Below are positions 43,460-52,798 of a DNA stretch of 64,000 bases, piece by piece. The notes under the pieces were generated by a model that was not told where the DNA came from, searched no databases, and saw only the letters and a list, made by a program, of their open reading frames with translations. The position numbers and the translations under genes are program-made. Each line of letters begins with the position of its first letter. Positions within the stretch are counted from its first letter, which is position 1. The DNA is from Bacteroidales bacterium (lineage in GTDB: Bacteria > Bacteroidota > Bacteroidia > Bacteroidales > Muribaculaceae), in NCBI GenBank assembly GCA_900768685.1, contig CAAGDX010000031.1, positions 1 through 64,000 of the forward strand, in the 5' to 3' direction.

Positions 43460-44602
43460 ATGGTATCAAACTCTATATATAGTGTAACTTATTCCGGAGC
43501 AATATTCAGTATGTTGCTCTGGCTGATTGCATTTTCATATCAATACAAACTTTTAAATAATAAAAGAGTGTATTTTAGGAATTCAAGTTTTGCATATATG
43601 TCATTTTGTATATTTTTTACAGTATATGCAACATTTGAATTTGCCGGAGGTGATTTTTACAATTATTGGGAAACATACGATGAGTATTTCATTTATCACA
43701 TACACAAGCATTTGGAAGAATATTATTTTTGGCTTATGGATATTCTTCCTCAGAATTATTTTGTATGGCGTTTTGCAGTATGGACACCGGCTGTTTTTTT
43801 GTGGGTTATAATGGTGAAACACCTTAAACAAAATCCTCATTTGGCATTCTTGTTTTTGATGCTAGTTCCCCTTTATAATTTTGTAGGAGCAAGACAACAA
43901 ATGGGATTCAGTTGTTTGTATCTCGGTATTGCGTTAATGCTATATAAAAATGAAAATACTTTTAAACTAAAGGCATTTTCTTCAAATTGGATTATAGGTG
44001 CCATTTTCATATTGTCAAGTTTGATTTTCCATAAATCAATGTTACTGTATGTATCGGTCTTTCTTGCCGCTTTGATTCCTTTTAAGAGAAAAACTATTCT
44101 TATAACACTGATTTTATACCCATTTTTATGGATTTCACTTGACTTCTTTGTGGATTATTTTGTTCTGAATGTTATGTCTATGAATGAACAGGGAATGGAA
44201 CATACCATGAACTTTTTGAAAGAATCAGAACGAATTGATGTTACAATTTTTGGTTGGATAAGAACTGTGATAGATAAAACGCCTATATGGATTTTTCTGT
44301 CGGTTTTGATTTATGGCTTTTTCTTTAAAGGAAAACAAAAAGAACATATTCCGTACGTTCAACAAGTCTTGTTGAGAATGACGTATATGCTTATTTATGC
44401 GTATGCATTGTTCTTGGGGAAAGACGTTTCAGTCTTCCTTGCACCAAGGTTTTGGGATGCTGCATTATTGCCAATGGCGATAGTATTAACATATTATTTC
44501 TATGGCAAAGCGAGGACGAAACTCTTTAATTTTTGTATTTTGCTACTCTTTTTGAGTAAAATGTACACATACCTTTATTGCCTGTATTGTATTGGAAAAT
44601 AA
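43460..44602 (+). CDS. EpsG/Wzy-like polysaccharide polymerase
   Basis: The 380-residue protein has about ten hydrophobic segments. It carries EFAGGDFYNYWETYDEY and a cluster typical of the EpsG family (FNFVGARQQMGFSCLYLGIALMLY resembles the R-Q-x-x-A/G motif). It likely polymerises repeat units in the periplasm. It lies 5 bases after the GT2 gene. AT-rich. Confidence 0.82.
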   Translation: MVSNSIYSVTYSGAIFSMLLWLIAFSYQYKLLNNKRVYFRNSSFAYMSFCIFFTVYATFEFAGGDFYNYWETYDEYFIYHIHKHLEEYYFWLMDILPQNYFVWRFAVWTPAVFLWVIMVKHLKQNPHLAFLFLMLVPLYNFVGARQQMGFSCLYLGIALMLYKNENTFKLKAFSSNWIIGAIFILSSLIFHKSMLLYVSVFLAALIPFKRKTILITLILYPFLWISLDFFVDYFVLNVMSMNEQGMEHTMNFLKESERIDVTIFGWIRTVIDKTPIWIFLSVLIYGFFFKGKQKEHIPYVQQVLLRMTYMLIYAYALFLGKDVSVFLAPRFWDAALLPMAIVLTYYFYGKARTKLFNFCILLLFLSKMYTYLYCLYCIGK

Positions 44603-45269
44603 AAGAAAAATCTACCTTTCCTTGGAAGCTACCTCTGAGGCTCCTATGTGGTAGTGGAGTTTTAATGGAGTATTTTAATAAATTCTAATTTTTTTAAAAT
44701 ATGAATTTTAATAATTTATTTTTTAAAAAGTTTTAGAGTTTGACAAGGACGCCAAACTCTAAGACTTATAGGATAATCAAGCTCTTAAAGAGGATATTAT
44801 CAAAAATTGCGGCATAGTGGTTAATGGCTAAATGGTTGTAGTTTTTACATAGCTTCTATAACGTAATAGACGAAGTAAAGTCATATTATGACAATGTAAA
44901 GCAACAACCTGAGTTAAAACAGGAATTAAAGCACACAATGTGGCAGAATCTTTTTAAAGAATTGTTACAATGGGTTCCTATAATCTCTGATGTTTTAACT
45001 GCTATTGATATTATTCACGATTTGCTTGAAATTTAGATGATATTCGAAGAAGATTAAGATAGTTTGATTATAAGAGCCACGAGATTGGCAAAAATGGGTG
45101 GTTGGATAGAATTCCAATTTCCTGCCGTAGGGGCGTAGTGGTTAAGAGTTACGCCTCTATCGGCGAAATTTTCAATAACGTCTAGAGTCTTATTGTGGTC
45201 AAGAGTCTAGAGACGAGGGACGTTGACAATTTGATTCTTGACCTCCAATAATAATATATAAATTTTTTT
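44603..45269. pseudogene. 667-bp gap with decayed gene remnants
   Basis: On the plus strand, stop-broken text reads EFDKDAKL*DL*DNQALKE and continues DIIKNCGIVVNG* (about 44738-44826). In another frame, 44842-45036 encodes a fairly normal-looking tail (FYNVIDEVKSYYDNVKQQPE ... MWQNLFKELLQWVPIISDVL, ending in HDLLEI and a stop). This looks like one gene broken by several stops and a frameshift. I do not recognise the family. The right end (45180-45245) has a few GTCTAGA/GTCAAGA heptads. Confidence 0.45.
45180..45245. repeat. Sparse GTCNAGR heptads
   Basis: GTCTAGAGTC, GTCAAGAGTCTAGAGAC and a reversed TTCTTGACC occur just before the GT4 gene. Part of the locus-wide 7-bp family. Confidence 0.65.
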
Positions 45270-46361
45270 ATGAGAATAGTGGAAGTGATTCCCCAGCTGT
45301 GCAGCGGCGGAGGGGAACGATTTACTGTGGACTTGTGCAATGAGCTGGCAAAGGAGCACGATGTGATGCTGCTGGTGCTTTTTCCGCTTGATGGCTATGG
45401 ATTTTATGCCGGAGAGATAGCGGAAGGGGTGAAAGTGGTGTCTATGAACAAAAAGCGTGGGGCAGACTTGCTCCTGCCTTGGCGTGTGTATAAGGCAATT
45501 CGTGATTTTAAGCCAGACGTGGTGCAGACACATCTGCGTGCTATCACATACACTGTGCTTGCCTCTCTTTTGCTCCGCAAAGTGAAATTTTTCCATACGG
45601 TGCATAATGATGCAGAGAAAGAGGCTTCCGGCAGAATCTCACAAATGGTGCGGCGATGTATGTTTAAGTCCGGGCGTTTCGTGCCGGTGACTATATCGGA
45701 GGAGTCCCACCTTAGTTTTGTGAATTTTTATGGGAAGGAAGCTCCTATGATTTTTAATGGCAGGAATATTCCGGAGAATTTTGAGACTTGCAGCGAGGTG
45801 AAAGAGGAAATTGCCGGATATCGCAGGAAAAATGGGGGAAAAGTGCTTGTAAACTTGGCTCGGCACAGCGAGGTGAAGCGTCAGCCGCTGATAGCACGGG
45901 TATGTCGCCGCCTGGAAGATGAGGGCTACCGTTTCACTATGCTAATGATAGGCAAGCAGTATCATCAGGCATTTACAGACGAGATTTTGGCAGCAGGGTG
46001 CGGCAAAATCGAGATGCTTGGTGAGCGAAAAAATCCGCTGGATTATCTTGCGGAGGCAGATGCGTATTGCTTGATGTCGTCTTACGAGGGTATGCCTATT
46101 TCGCTGATAGAGGCGTTAGGCGTGGGGGCAGTGCCGGTGTGCACGCCCGTTGGAGGCATAGTAGATGTGGTGCAAGACGGAGTAAACGGCTATCTTGCGT
46201 CAGACCTCACGGAAGATGCTTGCTACCATGCACTTAAACGTTTCCTGGATATGGACGATGCCGCCCTTGCCTCCATGAAGTCTGCCGCCCGGCAAGCATA
46301 CAAGCCTTTCAGCATGACAGAGTGTGCAGGGAAATATATTCATCTTTTTGCGGAGGCTTAA
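45270..46361 (+). CDS. Glycosyltransferase family 4
   Basis: The 363-residue GT-B protein starts MRIVEVIPQLCSGGGERFTVDL and has HTVHNDAE, NLARHSEVKRQ and the C-terminal donor-site block SYEGMPISLIEALGVGAVPV with EX7E. It transfers an unidentified sugar in polysaccharide assembly. Base composition is balanced, unlike the AT-rich genes on either side, so it probably entered the locus separately. Confidence 0.9.
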   Translation: MRIVEVIPQLCSGGGERFTVDLCNELAKEHDVMLLVLFPLDGYGFYAGEIAEGVKVVSMNKKRGADLLLPWRVYKAIRDFKPDVVQTHLRAITYTVLASLLLRKVKFFHTVHNDAEKEASGRISQMVRRCMFKSGRFVPVTISEESHLSFVNFYGKEAPMIFNGRNIPENFETCSEVKEEIAGYRRKNGGKVLVNLARHSEVKRQPLIARVCRRLEDEGYRFTMLMIGKQYHQAFTDEILAAGCGKIEMLGERKNPLDYLAEADAYCLMSSYEGMPISLIEALGVGAVPVCTPVGGIVDVVQDGVNGYLASDLTEDACYHALKRFLDMDDAALASMKSAARQAYKPFSMTECAGKYIHLFAEA

Positions 46362-46498
46362 TGCGTAATTCATAATTCATGATGCATAATGAATTTTTGG
46401 GGGCTAAATTTTTTTTGTAGATGAAGGATTTTTGATTTGTTTAAGTTTGCTGCATACAAAGAGCAAGAATACATGAATTTACTAAAAATGTTTGAAAA

Positions 46499-47599
46499 AT
46501 GAAAATTGCATATATAGTAGAGCCAAGAAAAGTGATAGGTGGCGGTGTCCGAGCTGCACTAAATTTGGCAAAAAGTATGAAAGAATATTATGGAGAGGAA
46601 TCCGTAATATTTGGTGTACATAGAGATGGAGTTAAAGATGTGGAAACTCCTATTTATGAGGTGGATACATTGGAACCTATATCACTTGGCTTTTATAAGG
46701 AATATAAGAAATTTATAAATAACTTCAAGCCGGATATTGTCCATTGTTTAGGGCTTTTTTCAGCATTGATGTGCCTTATTCATAGAAAATGTAATAAAGC
46801 GGATTATAAGATTGTATGCACTGTGCATAGGGTGACAATGAATCTGAGATTTCGTGCACTTACGAAGTTAATAATAGATTTCATTGCAAGAAACCTGGAT
46901 TATGTGACATTTTTAACACCTTATCAGCAAGAGCATTATTTTAAAAATGTTGGATTTAAGCCTGAGCGTTTTACGATAGTGCCAAATGTGATTTTTGTTC
47001 AGGATTACAATGCTGAAGCCAAGAGTGAACTGAAAGAAAAATTCAAAAGCGAACTAAATTGCGATTATGTTACTACGTATGTAGGTAGAATAATTCCGTC
47101 AAAGAATATTGAAGATACTGTCCGGGTTGTATCACGTGTAAATAAACTTGGTGTGAATTTAGGTTGCGTATTGGTGGGTGGATATGATGATGAATATAAA
47201 GCTCTTTTGGATAGGGTTATTTTTGAAGAAAATATTTCAGAGAAGATAATGTCTGTGGGCTACGTCAATAATCCTACGCTCTACATTGGAGCAGCGGATT
47301 TTACTACTACTACTACTCACGGAGAGGCTTTGCCTAATCTAATGGTTGAGTCTTTTGCGTTAGGCAAGGTGGTTTTCAGCTCTGATATTCCTCAAATGTG
47401 CGGTTTGATATCCGATAGCAAAAACGGATTTACTATTTCTCTTGAAAACCTTGATGTTTGGGCGGAGAAAATAGTGAAATTTTTGAAAGACAATGCTATT
47501 AGGGCGGATATGGAGCGAGAGGCTGCTAAAACATACGCTACAACGTATGAGCCTCATTCAGTTGCAAAAATTTATCACGATGTTTATTTGAAAATATGA
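46499..47599 (+). CDS. Glycosyltransferase family 4
   Basis: The 366-residue GT-B protein starts MKIAYIVEPRKVIGGGVRAALNL. YVGRIIPSKNIEDTVRVV and TTTHGEALPNLMVESFALGKV mark the donor domain. AT-rich. It overlaps the pyruvyl transferase gene by 4 bases, so the two are translationally coupled. Confidence 0.9.
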   Translation: MKIAYIVEPRKVIGGGVRAALNLAKSMKEYYGEESVIFGVHRDGVKDVETPIYEVDTLEPISLGFYKEYKKFINNFKPDIVHCLGLFSALMCLIHRKCNKADYKIVCTVHRVTMNLRFRALTKLIIDFIARNLDYVTFLTPYQQEHYFKNVGFKPERFTIVPNVIFVQDYNAEAKSELKEKFKSELNCDYVTTYVGRIIPSKNIEDTVRVVSRVNKLGVNLGCVLVGGYDDEYKALLDRVIFEENISEKIMSVGYVNNPTLYIGAADFTTTTTHGEALPNLMVESFALGKVVFSSDIPQMCGLISDSKNGFTISLENLDVWAEKIVKFLKDNAIRADMEREAAKTYATTYEPHSVAKIYHDVYLKI

Positions 47600-48816
47600 A
47601 GAAAGTAAGTCTGATATATGGTTATTCACCAAGGAATGCCGGAGATTTTGCTATCACGATAGGAGCGATAGACGTATTGCGAAGTTGTGGGGCGAAAATT
47701 CGGCTTTTTTCACGTTATAACAGGTCAAATAAAGATTTTTCTGATGCGGAAAACTTATTAAAAAAGTTGTACGGTGATGAACTGGAAATTATGGAGTCTC
47801 CTTTTAATTTAGACCGAAAGGACGGACTTTATAAAACTTTAAAAAGTTATGTGGATGGTGCATTATCGGTTTCCGGACTTAAGCGAAATTCTGAATTTCG
47901 TAAGTCCTTGTTAGATTGTGATTTGCTGATTTTTAATGGAGGGAATTTGTTCCGCTGCAGTTCAATTATAGATTACACACGCTTGAAGGCTCTGATGTAT
48001 CCTCTTGAATTAGCGATAAATGAAAAGCCGATAATTATTTTTCCTCAATCTGCTGCAAAAATAAATACAATGGGCAAAAGTGTGCTTTTTCCTGTTTTAA
48101 GGGAAGCAGAAAAGATATATATCCGAGAAAAGGAATCTTTTGAGTACCTTAGTGGCATAACAAGTAATGAAAACTTCTTCCAAACTATAGATTTGGCTTT
48201 TTTTATAGATAAGTCTCGTGTTAAAGAACTTGAGAAGTTCAAGGGGCACATTGCAATAACGTTACGCGGACATACAGTGGGAGATATTTATGAATTAGAG
48301 GAGAGCAAACTATCCCATATTTGCAATGAGTTGAAAAAAACAGTAGAATTTCTCGGAAAAGAGAAGTTTATTATTGTAATACAGTCTGAAAAAGACATTC
48401 CGTTGTCTGAAAGGCTCTCAAAGATGCTAAATATTGAAACATTTGAAACACACGATCCGATAGAACTTTTGTCTATATATAAGAGTGCAAAATTGCTTAT
48501 AGGAATGAGGCTCCATTCCATAATTTTGGCTCTTTCCACAGGGACTCCATGTTATGGAGTTTTTTATAAGGAATGGGGACTTAAAAATCCGGGAATGATG
48601 AAATACTTTAATATGCCTTATCACTTTTTAGATGATTTCTCACCGCTGAATGAAAGAGATTTGGCTGATATGAAGGATTTGGCTGACAATAAAGATGTTT
48701 ATAGTGAAAAAATACTTGCTATTGTTGATTCTGAAAAGGAAAAGTTTACGAATAGCCTTTCAGACATAATTAAGGCAGTAGAAATTACCCCCCCCCCAAC
48801 AATTAACAGAATTTAA
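47596..48816 (+). CDS. Polysaccharide pyruvyl transferase family protein
   Basis: The 406-residue protein matches the family that adds pyruvate ketals from phosphoenolpyruvate to polysaccharide sugars. Segments: GYSPRNAGDFAITIGAIDVL, LLIFNGGNLFR, IIIFPQSAAKI and LIGMRLHSIILALSTGTPCYG. The gene is AT-rich but has a run of ten C (48788-48797) nine codons before the stop. Losing one C would replace the tail and extend the frame by about 15 codons, overlapping the next gene's ATG. Confidence 0.88.
   Translation: MKKVSLIYGYSPRNAGDFAITIGAIDVLRSCGAKIRLFSRYNRSNKDFSDAENLLKKLYGDELEIMESPFNLDRKDGLYKTLKSYVDGALSVSGLKRNSEFRKSLLDCDLLIFNGGNLFRCSSIIDYTRLKALMYPLELAINEKPIIIFPQSAAKINTMGKSVLFPVLREAEKIYIREKESFEYLSGITSNENFFQTIDLAFFIDKSRVKELEKFKGHIAITLRGHTVGDIYELEESKLSHICNELKKTVEFLGKEKFIIVIQSEKDIPLSERLSKMLNIETFETHDPIELLSIYKSAKLLIGMRLHSIILALSTGTPCYGVFYKEWGLKNPGMMKYFNMPYHFLDDFSPLNERDLADMKDLADNKDVYSEKILAIVDSEKEKFTNSLSDIIKAVEITPPPTINRI
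48788..48797 (+). repeat. C10 homopolymer near the 3' end of the pyruvyl transferase gene
   Basis: Ten consecutive C within an otherwise AT-rich coding sequence; a typical slipped-strand substrate. Confidence 0.9.
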
Positions 48817-48854
48817 TGTTCTCCGTGCTGCTTGGGGCTTAACAGAATTAAGCC

Positions 48855-49907
48855 ATGCAGCATAAGAATTTACTTTTGATAGGAGGGCTTCCCAATAAAA
48901 CGAAAAAACTCGGATATGGCGGAGCAACTGTGTTAATGCAGAATTTTGTGGATTTTTTGTCTGAAAAGTCTATAAAATTTAAGTTTGTCCAAACAAATAA
49001 ATATTTCAATAAAGACGGAAAACCAAACGGATTATTAAACAAGATTTATTTCATACTAAGGTTCTTATTTCTCTTGCCGTGGTGTGATGTGGTAATGTTT
49101 AATTTTTCCGACCATGCAACAGTTTCAATGTACCCCAAATTGGTATCGGTAGCGAAGATGTTGCATAAAAAGGTTGTATTTAGAAAATTTGGAGGTTCGC
49201 TTGAAAAATATTTGACAGATAAAAATGAAGCGATAAAAGAAAATACATTCCGTGCTATTGATAAAGCGGATTTAGTTCTTCTTGAAACAAACGACAGTAT
49301 CAATAATATTTCAAAATTTGCTCCAAATCCACAAATCGTTAAATTTCCAAATGTCAGAAACAAAACTGATTTAAGATGTAAAAAAGAATACAATAAAAAA
49401 TTCGTATTTATTTCGCATATTCTTGATGAGAAAGGCGTTGGGGATATCCTTTCTGTGGCAAAAAATCTTCCTAAAGATTATCAAATAACTTTTTATGGTC
49501 CAATCAAAGAGGAAAAGTATTTTGATTTTGATTGGAGTTCTTTCAATGTCCGCTATGGTGGTTTGCTTAATTCAGAAGAAGTATTAAAGTGTCTGTCTGA
49601 GTCTAATGTATTATTATTATTAACCAGTTATCGTGAAGGACAACCTGGTATTATAATTGAAGCCATGTCTGTTGGAGTGCCTTGTATTTCCACAAATGTA
49701 GGAGGAATTCCAGAATTGGTGGAAAATGGGCATAACGGAATTTTAATTGAACCGGGAGATTTGAATGCTTTGGAAGATGCAATGCTTTTAATCTCTCAAG
49801 ATAGTTATGAGGCTATGAGAAAGAATGCATTTGAAATATTTACTGAAAATTTTGAGGCTGAAAGAACTAATAATAGAATTTTGTTGGAGATTAATAAATT
49901 GTTCTAA
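48855..49907 (+). CDS. Glycosyltransferase family 4
   Basis: The 350-residue GT-B protein (MQHKNLLLIGGLPNKTKKLG) has VFISHILDEKGVGDILSVA and the donor-site block TSYREGQPGIIIEAMSVGVPCIS. It adds one sugar to the repeat unit. AT-rich, like the two genes before it. It starts 38 bases after the pyruvyl transferase stop. Confidence 0.9.
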   Translation: MQHKNLLLIGGLPNKTKKLGYGGATVLMQNFVDFLSEKSIKFKFVQTNKYFNKDGKPNGLLNKIYFILRFLFLLPWCDVVMFNFSDHATVSMYPKLVSVAKMLHKKVVFRKFGGSLEKYLTDKNEAIKENTFRAIDKADLVLLETNDSINNISKFAPNPQIVKFPNVRNKTDLRCKKEYNKKFVFISHILDEKGVGDILSVAKNLPKDYQITFYGPIKEEKYFDFDWSSFNVRYGGLLNSEEVLKCLSESNVLLLLTSYREGQPGIIIEAMSVGVPCISTNVGGIPELVENGHNGILIEPGDLNALEDAMLLISQDSYEAMRKNAFEIFTENFEAERTNNRILLEINKLF

Positions 49908-49941
49908 AACGTAATTTTTATTTAGCATAGAAAAACAAAAA

Positions 49942-51591
49942 ATGAAATTTGGCTTACTATTTCGGACGGTACGCCATTTGCGGTGGCGGCAGGTGTTTTG
50001 GCAGGTGATGAGCAGGGTGCGGAAGGTGAAGTATGTTTGCATGGAGGCTCCCGTGCATGGTGCTTGCCGTTTGCGTGCCGTGCCTATACCGCGGTATGTG
50101 TGCCGGGATGGTGAGCGTTTTTGTTTTCTGAATGTGGAGGATGTTTTCCATGGGTGGAATGATACGAGCCATGGTATGCTTTGGGCTTATAATCTGAATT
50201 ATTTTGATTTTTTGAATCAAGGTAATTGTCAAGGGTCAAGAGTCAAGGGTCAAGAGACGGATTTTAGTCGAGAGTCCAGGGTCGAGGGTCAAGAGACGGA
50301 TTTTAGTCAAGAGTCAAGGGTCGAGAGTCAAGGGGTTTATTGGATAGATCGGTTTATTGGTGGGATTGGTGAGAATCGGATTGGTCTTGATGCTTATCCT
50401 ACGGCTTTGCGGTGCATAAACTGGGTGAAGTTTTTCTGCCGTTTTCCGGAGTGTGCGACGAAGGTGCGTGAGGATAGCCTGTATTCTCAGCTTGTGCTTT
50501 TGAGCCGTAAGCCGGAGTATCATTTGCTTGGAAATCATTTGCTTGAGGATGCATACAGTCTCTATTTCTGCTCTGCGTATTTTGAGGATGAGAGGTTGCT
50601 CTCAAAGGCTCGCAAACTTTTGTTTGGTGAGCTTGCGGAGCAGGTTCTGCCGGATGGTGCTCACTATGAGCAGAGTGCTATGTATCACTGCATTTTGCTG
50701 GATCGTCTGCTGGATTGCTATAATATGGCGTTGTCTCGGGGTTTGGCGGCGGATGCGAATGTTCTCCGGGGCTATGCCGTGCGTATGCTGGGGCATCTGG
50801 AGAGTATTGTGTATGTGAATGGTGATATTCCTCTGATGAATGATGCTGCTCGCGGGATTGCTCCCGAGGCGAGTGCGATTTTTGACTATGGGAAGCGTCT
50901 GGGGCTTGAGTGGAGTGCTATTCCTCTGAATGAGTGTGGCTACCGCAAGCTGAGTGACGGAGATTTTGAGGTTCTGATAGACGCAGGCGAGATTGCGGCT
51001 TCGTATCAGCCGGGTCACAGCCATGCGGATGTGCTGAACTATGAGCTTCGTATCGGTGGTGTTCCTGTGGTGGTGGATACGGGTATTTCCACATACGATA
51101 AGTGCCCGAGGCGTCAATATGAGCGGAGCGGTGCGGCTCATAATGTGGTGACTGTCTGTAGCCGCAGTTCTGCTGAGGTTTGGGGTGGTTTTCGTGTGGG
51201 CTACCGGTATAGTTGCAAGCCTGTGGGTGAAAATTCGTGGGAGGTGTGTGGCTATGGCGATGGGACTAAGGTTCGCCGCACTTTTAGCTTGGCTGCCGGA
51301 GTTTTTTGCGTGGAGGACAGCACTGATAGCAATGAGGAGTGCATTAGTTTTATTCATGTCAAGGGTCAAGGGTCAAGGGTCGAGAGTCAAGAGACTGATT
51401 TTAGTCAAGGGTCAAGAGACGAGGGTCAGGAGACGGTTGTGGTGCTTGATTCGGGGCGAAGGATAGAGATTTGGGGTGCAACGAAGGTTGAGATAAAAGG
51501 GGAGCGGACTTCACAAGAATATAACATTTTTGAAGAAATAGATGTGATAGAGCTACACTTTGTAAAGGGTGTAAGGTATAAGATTTTATGA
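49942..51591 (+). CDS. Heparinase II/III-like protein with two in-frame heptad-repeat insertions
   Basis: The 549-residue protein matches the heparinase II/III-type (alginate lyase) proteins often found in O-antigen and capsule loci. Segments: WAYNLNYFDFL, NHLLEDAYSLYFCSAYF, LPDGAHYEQSAMYHC, PGHSHADVLNYELRIGGVPV, DTGISTYDKCPRRQYERSG. Residues about 96-131 and 473-498 are encoded by GTCNAGR repeats and read SRVKGQETDFSRESRVEGQE and HVKGQGSRVESQETDFS. They are foreign to the family and lie at likely surface loops. Balanced base composition. It overlaps the next gene by 4 bases. Confidence 0.85.
   Translation: MKFGLLFRTVRHLRWRQVFWQVMSRVRKVKYVCMEAPVHGACRLRAVPIPRYVCRDGERFCFLNVEDVFHGWNDTSHGMLWAYNLNYFDFLNQGNCQGSRVKGQETDFSRESRVEGQETDFSQESRVESQGVYWIDRFIGGIGENRIGLDAYPTALRCINWVKFFCRFPECATKVREDSLYSQLVLLSRKPEYHLLGNHLLEDAYSLYFCSAYFEDERLLSKARKLLFGELAEQVLPDGAHYEQSAMYHCILLDRLLDCYNMALSRGLAADANVLRGYAVRMLGHLESIVYVNGDIPLMNDAARGIAPEASAIFDYGKRLGLEWSAIPLNECGYRKLSDGDFEVLIDAGEIAASYQPGHSHADVLNYELRIGGVPVVVDTGISTYDKCPRRQYERSGAAHNVVTVCSRSSAEVWGGFRVGYRYSCKPVGENSWEVCGYGDGTKVRRTFSLAAGVFCVEDSTDSNEECISFIHVKGQGSRVESQETDFSQGSRDEGQETVVVLDSGRRIEIWGATKVEIKGERTSQEYNIFEEIDVIELHFVKGVRYKIL
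50228..50334 (+). repeat. In-frame GTCNAGR array 1 in the heparinase-like gene
   Basis: Heptads GTCAAGG, GTCAAGA and GTCGAGG are interrupted twice by GACGGATTTTAGTC. The frame stays open throughout. Confidence 0.9.
51358..51434 (+). repeat. In-frame GTCNAGR array 2 in the heparinase-like gene
   Basis: Heptads with one GACTGATTTTAGTC interruption, as in array 1, near the 3' end of the same gene. Confidence 0.9.
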
Positions 51592-52781
51592 AAATACTTT
51601 TAGTTTCTTTTTATTATTATCCGGAGGTGGGTGCAGCTCCATCGAGGATGCATAATATGGCGAGGGGGCTTAAGAACCTTGGTGCCGATGTTGAGATTTT
51701 GACATGTTTGCCTAATTATCCCAAGGGAAAGATTTTTGAGGGATACCGCTGGCGTCTATGGAAGCATGAGGAGGTGGACGGGTGCAAAACGTATCGCTAT
51801 TGGACTTATGCCACTGTGAGCAAAAATCCGATTGCTCGCGGTTTGAGCATGATTTCATACGCTATGACGATGTGGCTTTTTGGTCTTAAATTCCGCACTA
51901 TCAAGAAGTATGACTGTGTGATAATCCAGTGTCCTCCGCTTCCTGTGGGCAGTTCTGCTCTTACTTTGCTGTGCAAGGTTTTTGGCAAAAAGTGTGTGCT
52001 GAATATTTCTGATTTATGGCCGCTTTCTGCTGTGGAACTGGGTGTGATGAAGGAGGGAAGCAAAATCCACAAGATTTTCTCCAAGCTTGAAAAATACAAT
52101 TATCGGACAGCAGATGCCATTTTTGGTCAGAGCAATGAAATTCTGCGTCATGTGTCTGATTTTGAGCCGGAAAAACCTAAGTTTCTCTACCGAAATCTGC
52201 AGAAATATGAGGAAGGCTCCGTGCATACGGTGAAGGGCAAACCTCTGAAAATTGTTTATGCCGGTTTGCTGGGTGTGGCTCAGGACATAAAGGGAATAAT
52301 AGAAAATGTGGATTTTGCCGCTCTGGGTGCGGAATTTCACATTTATGGCGGTGGAAATCAGGCAGAGGCTATCAAGGAGATGATCGCGAACGGCAGAAAT
52401 GACGTGGTTTATCACGGATATGTTAGCAAAGCGAAAATTGGCGAGGAACTCGGAAAGTATGATGTTTCTCTTGTTCCGCTTGCAGTGAGGATAAGAGGAG
52501 CGGTTCCATCAAAGATTTTTGATATTCTGCCTCTGGGAATACCGGTGCTTTTCTGCGGTGGTGGTGAAGGTGCGGAGATAATCCGAGAGCACAGTGTGGG
52601 TCTTGTTTCCGAGCCGGGCGACTATGCTGCTATTAGTGAAAATATAAGCCAAATTGCGAGTATGAGTGATGAAGAATTCAAGCAATTATCGGAAAGGTGC
52701 ATAAATGTGAGCCAGGAGTATTTCAATTTTGACAAGCAAATGAAGGAAACGCTTGAATTTCTTGAAGATATAGTTAAATAG
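51588..52781 (+). CDS. Glycosyltransferase family 4 (WbuB-like)
   Basis: The 397-residue GT-B protein has the WbuB-like start MKILLVSFYYYPEVGAAPSRMHNMARGL, LPNYPKGKIFEGY, IIQCPPLPVGSSALTL and NISDLWPLSAVELGVM, with the C-terminal PSKIFDILPLGIPVLFCGGG. WbuB proteins transfer N-acetyl-fucosamine-type sugars in O-antigen synthesis, but the donor here is not certain. Translationally coupled to the heparinase-like gene, a common pairing. Confidence 0.9.
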   Translation: MKILLVSFYYYPEVGAAPSRMHNMARGLKNLGADVEILTCLPNYPKGKIFEGYRWRLWKHEEVDGCKTYRYWTYATVSKNPIARGLSMISYAMTMWLFGLKFRTIKKYDCVIIQCPPLPVGSSALTLLCKVFGKKCVLNISDLWPLSAVELGVMKEGSKIHKIFSKLEKYNYRTADAIFGQSNEILRHVSDFEPEKPKFLYRNLQKYEEGSVHTVKGKPLKIVYAGLLGVAQDIKGIIENVDFAALGAEFHIYGGGNQAEAIKEMIANGRNDVVYHGYVSKAKIGEELGKYDVSLVPLAVRIRGAVPSKIFDILPLGIPVLFCGGGEGAEIIREHSVGLVSEPGDYAAISENISQIASMSDEEFKQLSERCINVSQEYFNFDKQMKETLEFLEDIVK

Positions 52782-52798
52782 AATTTATTTTTTACGAT

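Noticed and set aside
50602..51369. Minus-strand reading frame opposite the heparinase-like gene
   Set aside because: Composition is that of an antisense shadow and the plus-strand protein has clear family motifs.
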